Source of the DNA: Bacillota bacterium
GTDB lineage: Bacteria; Bacillota; Clostridia; Peptostreptococcales; Anaerovoracaceae
DNA length: 13,371 nt
Direction of reading: 5' to 3'
Assembly (NCBI GenBank): GCA_017936025.1
Contig: JAGBGL010000053.1
Coordinates: forward strand, 1-13,371
Within the stretch, counting starts at the first letter, position 1, and the number at the start of each line of letters is the position of its first letter. Under the pieces are notes generated by a model. That model searched no databases. It was not told the DNA's origin and saw only the letters and a program-made list of their open reading frames with translations. The position numbers were made by a program, and so were the translations under genes. Below are positions 1 through 7,586 of this stretch, in pieces.

Positions 1-717
1 CGCCAGGTTACTGTTATAAGAACTCTGGTTTCTGTTACTGAAAGGCATTTTACTTTCAGGGACAAAACCCACACCGCCGGACAATGTGTGCATTACTATC
101 GCATTGCCTCCGCCTACTGACTTATAGTCCTTGCCGCTTGCAGGAATATTTCTATCACCTGTAGTAAGCCCCAGCGGGTCGCTCACATGATTATATGTGA
201 AGTATCCAATCTGCAGAGGTGAAAATGTCTTTGCAGCTGCATTAGCTCCATACTTATGATAGTAGTTGATTTCTGCTGCAGTAGTTGCGGCAAATGCCCA
301 GCAGAGCCCTGTTTCAGACTGATTTTTTATCGCGATTTTAGAGCCGTATGCTTTTGTTCTCATGTCATAAGATGACGGTAAAGAAGCCTGGCCCCAATCC
401 GATGCATTTTCCTCCGGATCCGGCCATTCCAGTTCATAGCCCTCTCCGATATATCCGTAGAACTCAGGTTCTGCTGCATTAGGGTCATCATATGCAGAAT
501 CCGGTCCTTCTGCCGCATCCGGTACCACATCCTTCGCGTCAATGACTGTTGTTTCCTGCCCCGCTCCTGATGCATCTATCTTACCTTCTCCGATCAGCAA
601 TGTATCTGCTGTTTTGTTCCAGCCATTCGATAGTGCATAGTTTACATTAACCGGAATCATTGTGACCGCCATTACTGCGATCAGAAATACTGAGATTTTT
701 CTTAAATGTTTTCTCAT
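1..717 (-). CDS. Secreted papain-family (C1) cysteine protease, 3' end outside window
   Basis: The first 239 residues are present and the gene runs off the left edge. Residues 1-28 form a signal peptide: a basic start (MRKHLRK), a hydrophobic core and a likely cut after NYA. An acidic, proline-containing stretch (about 43-107) follows and looks like a linker or propeptide. The protease domain starts near LPSSYDMR (113-120). The motif NQSETGLCWAF places Gln133 and Cys139 six residues apart, as in papain (Gln19 oxyanion hole, Cys25 nucleophile). The later FSPLQIGYFTYN stretch resembles clostridial secreted C1 proteases that carry a lectin-like domain. The catalytic His and Asn lie beyond the window. 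The start is supported by AGAGGAAG just upstream. It follows the GH25 muramidase gene by 36 bp with no terminator in between, so it is probably the next gene of the same operon. The substrate is unknown; processing of surface proteins is an inference. Confidence 0.85.
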   Translation of the reverse strand, partial: MRKHLRKISVFLIAVMAVTMIPVNVNYALSNGWNKTADTLLIGEGKIDASGAGQETTVIDAKDVVPDAAEGPDSAYDDPNAAEPEFYGYIGEGYELEWPDPEENASDWGQASLPSSYDMRTKAYGSKIAIKNQSETGLCWAFAATTAAEINYYHKYGANAAAKTFSPLQIGYFTYNHVSDPLGLTTGDRNIPASGKDYKSVGGGNAIVMHTLSGGVGFVPESKMPFSNRNQSSYNSNLA

Positions 718-720
718 GTT

Positions 721-728
721 CTTCCTCT
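721..728 (-). promoter_or_regulatory. Ribosome binding site of the C1 protease gene
   Basis: On the minus strand the sequence AGAGGAAG lies 3 nt before the ATG at 717-715, with the AGAGG core about 6 nt away. It is a strong purine-rich site and fixes the start of the protease gene at the beginning of a clear signal peptide. Confidence 0.6.
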
Positions 729-753
729 TTTCAGCTCCCTCCGGAAGCGTTTG

Positions 754-2622
754 CTATTTGAGTAAATCTATAACCGCCTGATCGCTGATCAGGGTAGTTC
801 CTCCCATGATCGCTACGCGCTCAACTCCAGAATTTTTCACATATGCGGAAGCCTCTGCGCACTCGCTGTCAGTAATCAGAATCATTGGTGCTTCCAGTGC
901 CATCGCCAGCGGGCCGCCTGACAATCCGTCAGGGAAGTTGAGCCCGTAAGCTGTGACTGCCGTCTGTACCTTGGGGAAGAATTCCTCTGCAATCATTGCT
1001 GAAGTTTCATATCTGTTTTTCCCTGCCAGTCTCTTTAAAGAGTATTTGGTTTTCAGGTATGTTTCAATATTCCCATTAACTGCGTTTTCGCCGCCGATCA
1101 GATACATCTTTTCTACATCCAATGTATCCAGATAGCTCTGCTGATCTGCAGTAACTTTGCTGCCAACCAGCAGGACCGGAAGACCTACTGCAGATCCGGA
1201 AAGGCTGTCTGCAAATCCTCCCCCGGAGCAGATCAGAATATCTGTTTTTTCAACGCCTGCAGCCTTTAATATTGCTATATTTGTAGCATAGCGGTCATTG
1301 CCTGCAAGTCTCTCAGTCCTAATATTTTCCGCAGTCAGTTTGCTTTCAAAGTCAGCAGCTACAGCAACTGTTCCACCTAAAATATATACTGTTCCGTCTT
1401 TTTTCAGATTTTCAGTTATATATTCTGCAGTTTTTTCCTGTGATGCTGTATCTGTGCCAACCAGTAGGATCGGAGCTTCCTTTGCCTTTGCAAGATAGCT
1501 TCCTGCAAGGGCGTCCGGATAATTGCTTCCGCTAGCGACGATGATGTTCTCAAAATGTGTCAGCCTGTTCTGCAGTTTCAGTGCATCCGCAGAAACCAAA
1601 GCTGTCTGATATCTGTCATTTCCTGCAAAACGTGCTGTTTCGCCACCATTAAACAGTACATCAAATCTTACAATAACATCATCTTCAGTCAGCTTCTTCA
1701 GACCGTCTTTATCTGCATATAAAATGCCGCAGTGTTTACATTTATAGTGTTCGATATTGCCATCGGCTTCCGCAGTCGGTTCTACCGCAGAAACCAGTTC
1801 AGCCTCGAATGCATGTCCATGGTCTGCCGGGTGTCCGATCTGCCAGTTCATGTCGACTCTTCCTGCTATACCATCAACGGTCCCGTCAGAAGTATACTGC
1901 CACATCGCATATTCGCCTTCGTATTTACATTCTGTGTTATACTGAGCGACCCATTTCGGCCACTGGTCAAAACATTCATCAGTCAGATATGTATTGAACC
2001 AGTTTGTGTTGGCGTAAATGCCCACGGGATATCCTGCTGCTGTGATTTTGCCGCAGAAAGTCTTTGCAAATAATGCCAGGTTAGCTGCCTGTTCTTCAGT
2101 TGTCTTGCCAATCAGCGTACTCTTATCCTCCATATCGAAATAAACCGGATAAGATAAATTGCGGTCTTTTATAAGACGCAGTGCATGCTCTGCTTCACTA
2201 ATTGCATCCTCTACATCATTTGCATATGAATAAAAGTACACGCCGTACGGAATACCTAGTCTTTCGCATTCATCAGCGTTGCGCTGGAACTGCGGGTCAT
2301 CCCATTCGGGTTTATCCAATCCGTAACCGCAGCGGATGATAACAAAATCTACACCGGAAGCCTTAACTTTCTCCCAGTCGATCACGCCCTGATGCTTGCT
2401 GACATCGATACCTTTCAGTGTGCCGTCAGGGTGTGTGATTTCTTCAGCTGCAAAACCGAAGCCCTCTGCGCTTCTGAATTTTTCTGTCTGCTTCAGCTGC
2501 CCATTTTCATATCTCCAGCTGTTGGCATTATCCGTCGCCTGCGGATCAGACGCCGCCCCGGCAGTCATCGCACCCGCCATACACATTATCAATATTAAAA
2601 AAGTTAAAATCAGTTTTTTCAT
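754..2622 (-). CDS. Secreted GH25 muramidase with three CWB2 cell-wall-binding repeats
   Basis: This 622-residue secreted enzyme should cleave the MurNAc-GlcNAc bond of peptidoglycan. Residues 1-24 are a signal peptide (cut near AGA-AS). The GH25 domain spans about 68-265: GIDVSKHQG carries Asp73, and YFDMED carries Asp163 and Glu165, the D-x-E pair of the family. A short linker module at about 270-320 contains CKHCG in a context (NIEHYKCKHCGILYADKDG) common in clostridial surface proteins. Three CWB2 repeats follow, opening with FAGNDRYQT (about 330), LAGNDRYAT (about 437) and LAGKNRYET (about 531), and ending at the C-terminus. In Clostridioides difficile, three CWB2 repeats anchor proteins non-covalently to an anionic wall polymer. 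Cys14 in the signal peptide lacks a good lipobox, so it is not a clear lipoprotein. The gene starts 9 bp after the flippase gene ends, tying it to the polysaccharide operon. Cell separation or wall remodelling is inferred as its role. Confidence 0.93.
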   Translation of the reverse strand: MKKLILTFLILIMCMAGAMTAGAASDPQATDNANSWRYENGQLKQTEKFRSAEGFGFAAEEITHPDGTLKGIDVSKHQGVIDWEKVKASGVDFVIIRCGYGLDKPEWDDPQFQRNADECERLGIPYGVYFYSYANDVEDAISEAEHALRLIKDRNLSYPVYFDMEDKSTLIGKTTEEQAANLALFAKTFCGKITAAGYPVGIYANTNWFNTYLTDECFDQWPKWVAQYNTECKYEGEYAMWQYTSDGTVDGIAGRVDMNWQIGHPADHGHAFEAELVSAVEPTAEADGNIEHYKCKHCGILYADKDGLKKLTEDDVIVRFDVLFNGGETARFAGNDRYQTALVSADALKLQNRLTHFENIIVASGSNYPDALAGSYLAKAKEAPILLVGTDTASQEKTAEYITENLKKDGTVYILGGTVAVAADFESKLTAENIRTERLAGNDRYATNIAILKAAGVEKTDILICSGGGFADSLSGSAVGLPVLLVGSKVTADQQSYLDTLDVEKMYLIGGENAVNGNIETYLKTKYSLKRLAGKNRYETSAMIAEEFFPKVQTAVTAYGLNFPDGLSGGPLAMALEAPMILITDSECAEASAYVKNSGVERVAIMGGTTLISDQAVIDLLK

Positions 2623-2628
2623 CTCAAT

Positions 2629-2633
2629 CCCCT
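2629..2633 (-). promoter_or_regulatory. Shine-Dalgarno of the GH25 gene overlapping the wzx stop codon
   Basis: On the minus strand the wzx stop TAG (2634-2632) runs directly into AGGGG (2633-2629), which sits 6 nt before the GH25 ATG (2622-2620). A ribosome ending wzx would cover the next start site, which suggests the two genes are translated from one transcript. Confidence 0.6.
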
Positions 2634-4077
2634 ATCTTTTAAATTTATTCAATATACCTTTCAGATAATCCAGCCCCATTGCCAGCAGTTCTCTGATACT
2701 CTGTCTGTATCCTGCAATCAGAACAGCTGCAAAGACTATGAACATTATAATGCTTACAAAATCGATATTATGCCAGCTGTTATATACAACGAATGCCATG
2801 TAAAGTACTGTTGTCACCGCAAGCTTTTTCAGATTGTATTTAACAGGGAAGCATCTTAATGACATAACTGTTCTCATGATGAAGAACAGGATATATGTTA
2901 TACCGGTTGCTATCGCTGCGCCCAGTGCACCGATTTCAGGAATCAGAATAAAATTCAGTGCAATATTGAATGTCGCACATGTTGCCGCTATGACGATATG
3001 CAGTTTTGTTTTCTTTGCAAAATTGATTCCATAAACTGTTGTTTCCGAAATGGAATACATGATTGGATGCAGCGTCAGGAACGGCAGCAGGAATACTGCT
3101 GTTCTGTAATCCGAGCCCAGCAGATAAACAATCAGATCCTTGAACAGAACAACACCTGCTCCTGCTGTAAACAGGATAACGCTGATATAGTCTGTCGCTT
3201 TGATGAAAAATGATGTATCTCCTGCGTCTTTTTCAAATTTTTCAATAGCCATTGGACCCCATATCGTACAGAATGTGGTTGTGATGATACTGAATATCCC
3301 GACAACACTTACTGCAGAAGCATATATCCCCAGTTCTGTACCGGAAGCCATTGCTTTTATCATGATTTTATCCGCACCTGTGAATACCCAGTTGCAGAGA
3401 TTTGCGAAAATAAATGGTATTCCGAAAGCCATCAGTGCTTTTCTGTCAACTGCTGTCTTAAACTCATTATGCTGTTCCTCTGACAGTTTAGGAGCAAACC
3501 ACTGTTTTCTTTCTGCTGATACACCGATTATGCAAATGCTCACCTGTGCGATCATAGTTGCCATTGTAAGCGCAATCAGATGATCCCACTTCAGTACCAG
3601 TACCATGAATACTGCCAGCCCTACATAGATCAGCTTCTGCACATTAATGATTATTGAATACAGTGTAGTTCTCATCTTCAAACGGACTGCCATGTTTGAG
3701 AACTGCCCCAGCATTACAAATATTATATGCACTGCGAATATAAGCCACACCGCTTTGCTTTCAGGTATTATCAGATATCCGCACACAACAATGGCTGCAC
3801 ACACCAGTGCAATAGCAAGCGGTATTCTCGAAGTCATTTTCAGCACGTACTGTTTATATTCATCTTCGTCTCGCGTGTAAAAGAACCGGGCATATGACTG
3901 ATCCTGTCCCAGGGCTGCAACAATCAGAAATACATTGGCATAAAGCAGGAACAACGACAGGTTCCCATATGCTTCAGGCGCTACTATTCGCGTGATTACC
4001 GGTGTCGTTATTACCCCGAGCACTACGTTCAGCCCTACTCCCATAAAAAGGTTTATAAAGTGCTTTTGGCTACTCAT
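2632..4077 (-). CDS. wzx: Wzx-type polysaccharide repeat-unit flippase (MOP superfamily)
   Basis: This 481-residue, strongly hydrophobic protein has many membrane-spanning stretches across its whole length. It begins with an amphipathic start and a segment around GVGLNVVLGVITTPVITRI, followed by PEAYGNLSLFLLYANVFLIV. This is the usual opening of polysaccharide biosynthesis export proteins (RfbX/Wzx), where a PxxYG-type motif follows the first helix. The length is normal for the family. Its job would be to flip an undecaprenyl-linked oligosaccharide from the cytoplasmic to the outer face of the membrane. The ATG overlaps the end of the upstream GT4 gene by 8 bp (ATGAGTAG), so translation is probably coupled. 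A Wzx flippase implies a Wzy-type polymerase; none is visible in the window. A teichoic-acid ABC exporter (TagGH) is also not seen. Family assignment is firm; the substrate is inferred from the neighbours. Confidence 0.88.
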   Translation of the reverse strand: MSSQKHFINLFMGVGLNVVLGVITTPVITRIVAPEAYGNLSLFLLYANVFLIVAALGQDQSYARFFYTRDEDEYKQYVLKMTSRIPLAIALVCAAIVVCGYLIIPESKAVWLIFAVHIIFVMLGQFSNMAVRLKMRTTLYSIIINVQKLIYVGLAVFMVLVLKWDHLIALTMATMIAQVSICIIGVSAERKQWFAPKLSEEQHNEFKTAVDRKALMAFGIPFIFANLCNWVFTGADKIMIKAMASGTELGIYASAVSVVGIFSIITTTFCTIWGPMAIEKFEKDAGDTSFFIKATDYISVILFTAGAGVVLFKDLIVYLLGSDYRTAVFLLPFLTLHPIMYSISETTVYGINFAKKTKLHIVIAATCATFNIALNFILIPEIGALGAAIATGITYILFFIMRTVMSLRCFPVKYNLKKLAVTTVLYMAFVVYNSWHNIDFVSIIMFIVFAAVLIAGYRQSIRELLAMGLDYLKGILNKFKR

Positions 4078-5203
4078 TCACTACTCCTTTTGATTTGTAA
4101 AATTCATCTATCTGTCCGGCGATATTTCTGCCTGAGAAGCGTTCACGCACCTCTTCAGAAATACATTTTCCGTTGTAATTACTGTGGTTTTCATACATGT
4201 GCATCATAGCACGTGCCAGATCGTCCACGGTATTTTCCGGAATCAGTATTCCGTTTTCTTCTGTAACGAAGTCTTCCGGTCCTCCACATCTCGAAGCAAT
4301 CACCGGCAGACCACTGGCCATAGCTTCTATATAAGCCACACCAAATGTTTCACTCTTTGACGGCAATACAAAGCAGTCAGCCCCGAGGTGATAATCATGT
4401 ATCCTGGCGCGTGTCAGCATGCCTGTGAATTCCACTTTGCCGTCTATAGAAAGTTCAGATGCCAGCTGCTCCAGATTCTGACGTTCCGGACCATCTCCGA
4501 CAATTATAAGTTTTACATCTTCTTTTTCAGAAGCCACTTCTGCAAACGCCTTAATAGTATTTGCTGTATTTTTTATAGGTGTCAGCCCACCTACAGATAT
4601 AAAGGTAAATTCATCTTTCTTTTTTCTTTCTTCATACGTGAAGATATCAAGATCAACAATATTATGAATGCACCGGCTCTTTACTCCAAACAGTTCTTCG
4701 AGTCTTTTCTGCAGCGCAGAACTCACCGTAATTATACCGTCTGCGGTTTCATATGCGTTTCTATATACATTCATATCGTATTCATCCAGCTGACCGTTCA
4801 GCTGAGACGAATGCTCTGTAATAATGTGACTGATGCCTGTTCCTTTTAGTCCTTCTGTAACCATGCATGCAACGTCAGCAAAATGTGAATGCACCAGATC
4901 TGGTCTGCCGTACTTTTTAACAGCCTTACTGAAAATTCTACGGAAGCCCCACTTTCCAAAAAACAGCAAAGCAGCCTTTGGCACACGTCCTAAAGGTATA
5001 CTTGCTTCTTCAATTCTTATCCCCTCCCTCAGATAGGAGTTGAATCCGAATGGGCGCTTTCTGCGAAATGACCTCAAATCCACAGAAAGGAACACGATAT
5101 CATGTCCCATTTCCTGTAACGCTTTTGCCTGATCCATTTCGAAAATCCCAAGGATACGGTTTATTTCAGAGGGAAGGCCTCTTGATACGACAAAAATTTT
5201 CAT
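4070..5203 (-). CDS. GT4 family glycosyltransferase
   Basis: This 377-residue protein has the two-domain GT-B layout of family GT4. The N-terminal half (about 1-190) includes an early glycine/proline segment (SRGLPSE) and the acceptor-side motif PDLVHSHFAD, followed by IITEHSSQL. The C-terminal half holds the donor-binding domain: SVGGLTPIKN, LIIVGDGPE, and FVLPSKSETFGVAYIEAM, which gives the E-x7-E pair Glu285 and Glu293, then SGLPVIASRCGGPEDFV. It would transfer a sugar from a nucleotide donor to the growing lipid-linked repeat unit on the cytoplasmic side. The specific sugar cannot be read from the sequence. It starts 10 bp after wecB ends and its stop lies inside the start of wzx. No clear Shine-Dalgarno precedes the ATG (AAAATCAAACTT), so it may depend on translation of the upstream gene. 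Confidence 0.9.
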   Translation of the reverse strand: MKIFVVSRGLPSEINRILGIFEMDQAKALQEMGHDIVFLSVDLRSFRRKRPFGFNSYLREGIRIEEASIPLGRVPKAALLFFGKWGFRRIFSKAVKKYGRPDLVHSHFADVACMVTEGLKGTGISHIITEHSSQLNGQLDEYDMNVYRNAYETADGIITVSSALQKRLEELFGVKSRCIHNIVDLDIFTYEERKKKDEFTFISVGGLTPIKNTANTIKAFAEVASEKEDVKLIIVGDGPERQNLEQLASELSIDGKVEFTGMLTRARIHDYHLGADCFVLPSKSETFGVAYIEAMASGLPVIASRCGGPEDFVTEENGILIPENTVDDLARAMMHMYENHSNYNGKCISEEVRERFSGRNIAGQIDEFYKSKGVVNE

Positions 5204-5213
5204 AAGTTTGATT

Positions 5214-6314
5214 TTATAAATTCTGTTCTAAAATATCTGCTATTCTTTCGCATGCATGCCCGTCTCCATAAGGGTTGCTCGCATGCGCCATTTTATTATA
5301 CTCTTCAGTATTCTCAAGCAGCTGAATAATACTATTGTGTAAGTTTTCCTCTTTAGTTCCGACAAGTTTCAGCGTACCGGCTTCGATTCCTTCCGGACGT
5401 TCTGTCGTATCCCTCATTACCAGTACAGGTTTTCCAAGAGATGGAGCTTCTTCCTGAATCCCGCCGCTGTCTGTAAGGATCAGCCAGCTCCTTGCCATCA
5501 TGTTATGAAAATCCACTACTTCCATTGGCTCGATGATTCTGATTTTATCATTATTTCCCAGAATACGTCCTGCGATTTCACGCACCACCGGATTCATATG
5601 TATTGGGTATACAGCTTTCAGGTCATCATATTCTTCGATGGCCTTAAGAATAGCCGTGAACATATTTTCCATAGGCTCACCAAGGTTTTCTCTTCTGTGT
5701 GCAGTGATAAGAATCAGTCTGTCATCACCTGCCCATTCCAGAATTTCGTTGCTGTAATCATCCCTTACAGTAGTGTTGAGTGCATCGATAGCAGTATTTC
5801 CTGTAACATAGATCTGACTTTCATTCTTGCCTTCATTCATCAGATTCTGTTTTGCTTTTTCGGTTGGCGCAAAATGGTACTGCGCCAGGACGCCTACAGC
5901 CTGTCTGTTGAATTCTTCCGGATATGGAGAATAGATGTCATATGTTCTCAGTCCGGCTTCCACATGTCCGACCGGAATCTGCATGTAAAATGCGGCCAGC
6001 GCTGCGGAGAACGTTGTTGAAGTATCTCCATGCACCAGTACAATATCCGGCATTTCTTTTTCCAGTACTTCCTTGATGCCGTTCAGAATATTTGTTGTAA
6101 CATCAAATAGCGTCTGTCTTTCTTTCATTACTGAAAGATCGTAATCAGGCACTACGTCGAATGCTTCCAGTACCTGGTCCAGCATCTGACGGTGCTGTCC
6201 TGTAACGCAGACTATTGTTTCGAATTTATCTTTTCTGTTTTTCAGTTCCTTTACCAAAGGACACATTTTTATTGCTTCGGGACGTGTTCCGAAAACAACC
6301 ATTACTTTTTTCAT
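5214..6314 (-). CDS. wecB: UDP-N-acetylglucosamine 2-epimerase (non-hydrolysing)
   Basis: This 366-residue cytoplasmic enzyme interconverts UDP-GlcNAc and UDP-ManNAc. Family motifs are all present: FGTRPEAIK with Arg11 and Lys16, TGQHRQML, VHGDTSTT with Asp97, GHVEAGLRT with Glu119, YPEEFNRQ with Glu133, ITAHRREN, and LTDSGGIQEEAP near the C-terminus. Asp97, Glu119 and Glu133 match the E. coli WecB residues Asp95, Glu117 and Glu131 with a constant offset of two. Length is normal. A clear site (AGGTG, 5 nt before ATG) supports the start. It lies 15 bp after the UDP-ManNAc dehydrogenase gene; together they give UDP-ManNAcA from UDP-GlcNAc. In Gram-positives the same enzyme is also called MnaA and may feed ManNAc to teichoic acid linkage units. 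Confidence 0.96.
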   Translation of the reverse strand: MKKVMVVFGTRPEAIKMCPLVKELKNRKDKFETIVCVTGQHRQMLDQVLEAFDVVPDYDLSVMKERQTLFDVTTNILNGIKEVLEKEMPDIVLVHGDTSTTFSAALAAFYMQIPVGHVEAGLRTYDIYSPYPEEFNRQAVGVLAQYHFAPTEKAKQNLMNEGKNESQIYVTGNTAIDALNTTVRDDYSNEILEWAGDDRLILITAHRRENLGEPMENMFTAILKAIEEYDDLKAVYPIHMNPVVREIAGRILGNNDKIRIIEPMEVVDFHNMMARSWLILTDSGGIQEEAPSLGKPVLVMRDTTERPEGIEAGTLKLVGTKEENLHNSIIQLLENTEEYNKMAHASNPYGDGHACERIADILEQNL

Positions 6315-6329
6315 ATTGCACCTGCTGTC

Positions 6330-7562
6330 TTATAATTTGTAAACATGGCCGTCATGGCAGATGTTTTTGGTGTCGAGTATTATTTTATCCGCGATTCTGT
6401 CGCTGTTATTTTTGATGTGCGTATGACCTGTCATTATTACGATCAGTTCAGATCCTTCAATAAATCTGTCAAAGTCCGGTTCTACACAATCCATAATTTT
6501 TTCGCTGATATACGGATCGAAAACTTTTACCTGCTTGTCCCATCCGTTGTTGAGTCTTTCCAGTTTTTCAAGGAACTGCAGTGTAGGGCTCTCTCTTGTA
6601 TCATCTACGTCTTCTTTATATGTCAGTCCGTAAAGGCCTACCTTGGTAAAGTCTTTAATATCGTTTTCCTTCATGATATCCAGAATTCTGTCTAAAACGA
6701 ACAACGGCATAGAGTCATTGATATTACGTGCTGCCGTAATAAGTTTTGCTTCCTCCGGATAATCTCCCACCAGGAACCACGGGTCAACAGAAATGCAATG
6801 GCCTCCTACTCCGGGACCCGGTGTCAGAATGTTTACACGCGGATGTTCATTGGCAATACGGATGATTTCATAAACATCCATGTTATCCTTTCTGCAGATC
6901 TTCGCCAGTTCGTTGGCAAATGCAATATTAATGTCACGGTATGTATTTTCTACTACTTTGGACATTTCTGCAGATCTGATATCTGTAACGATAATGTTTC
7001 CTCTGCAAAAGCTGCTGTAAATTTCTTTTACTTTTTCCCCAATAGTTCTGTCATCTGCACCGATCGTTCTGGAGTTATGCTCTAATTCATAGATCATATT
7101 TCCCGGAATGATCCTTTCAGGCGCATGTACCAGGTGAATATCTTCTCCTGCCACAAGCCCTCTTTTTAAGATTTCAGGTTTAACAAATCTGTCGATTGTA
7201 TTAGGAGAGATCGTTGATTCGATTACTACAATAGCTCCTTTGTCGCAGATATCCAGAATGGAATTCAATGCAGCAAGAACATACTTCGGATCAATCTTCT
7301 TTGTTTCCTTTACATATGGTGTAGGTACTGACACGATGTACATATCAGCCTTCTGATACTCTGTGGAATACTTGATGCCTTTGCGGTTTGCTCTTTCAAA
7401 AATAGCATCCAGATCTTTTTCTTCGAAGGTAAGTTCTCCATTGTTCAGTTTTTCTACAAGGGCTTCATCATAGTCTGTCCCTACGATGTTCTCATCTGAA
7501 CATGCTGCCAGCATCAGTGCTGTTGGCAGACCTATGTATCCCATTCCTATAACATTAATCAT
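6330..7562 (-). CDS. wecC: UDP-N-acetyl-D-mannosamine dehydrogenase
   Basis: This 410-residue NAD-dependent enzyme belongs to the UDP-glucose/GDP-mannose dehydrogenase family and would oxidise UDP-ManNAc to UDP-ManNAcA. The N-terminal Rossmann domain opens with VIGMGYIGLPTAL. SVPTPY and VIESTISPNT follow, then HAPERIIPGNM. The catalytic motif GVGGHCISVDPWFL carries Cys256. The C-terminal UDP-binding domain contains YGLTYKEDVDDTRESPT. The motifs ERIIPGNM and GPGVGGHCISVDPWF fit the WecC branch better than UDP-glucose dehydrogenase, and the adjacent wecB supports this. UDP-GlcNAc or UDP-GalNAc dehydrogenase (WbpA-like) is the main alternative. The start is supported by AAGAGG 7 nt upstream. The product gives the polymer a uronic acid and thus negative charge. 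Confidence 0.93.
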   Translation of the reverse strand: MINVIGMGYIGLPTALMLAACSDENIVGTDYDEALVEKLNNGELTFEEKDLDAIFERANRKGIKYSTEYQKADMYIVSVPTPYVKETKKIDPKYVLAALNSILDICDKGAIVVIESTISPNTIDRFVKPEILKRGLVAGEDIHLVHAPERIIPGNMIYELEHNSRTIGADDRTIGEKVKEIYSSFCRGNIIVTDIRSAEMSKVVENTYRDINIAFANELAKICRKDNMDVYEIIRIANEHPRVNILTPGPGVGGHCISVDPWFLVGDYPEEAKLITAARNINDSMPLFVLDRILDIMKENDIKDFTKVGLYGLTYKEDVDDTRESPTLQFLEKLERLNNGWDKQVKVFDPYISEKIMDCVEPDFDRFIEGSELIVIMTGHTHIKNNSDRIADKIILDTKNICHDGHVYKL

Positions 7563-7586
7563 TATTTCGCCTCTTCTTTTTATTTT

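Noticed and set aside
360..575. Minus-strand 71-codon frame near the left end, rich in Met and Arg
   Set aside because: It lies within the C1 protease gene in a different frame; the protease frame has a signal peptide, an RBS and the papain active-site motif.
734..748. Small hairpin (GCTTCC / GGGAGC with a 3-base loop on the minus strand) between the muramidase and protease genes
   Set aside because: The stem is only 6 bp with one G-U pair and is not followed by a T-run, so it is not an intrinsic terminator. It could be chance, since it overlaps purine-rich sequence just upstream of a ribosome site.
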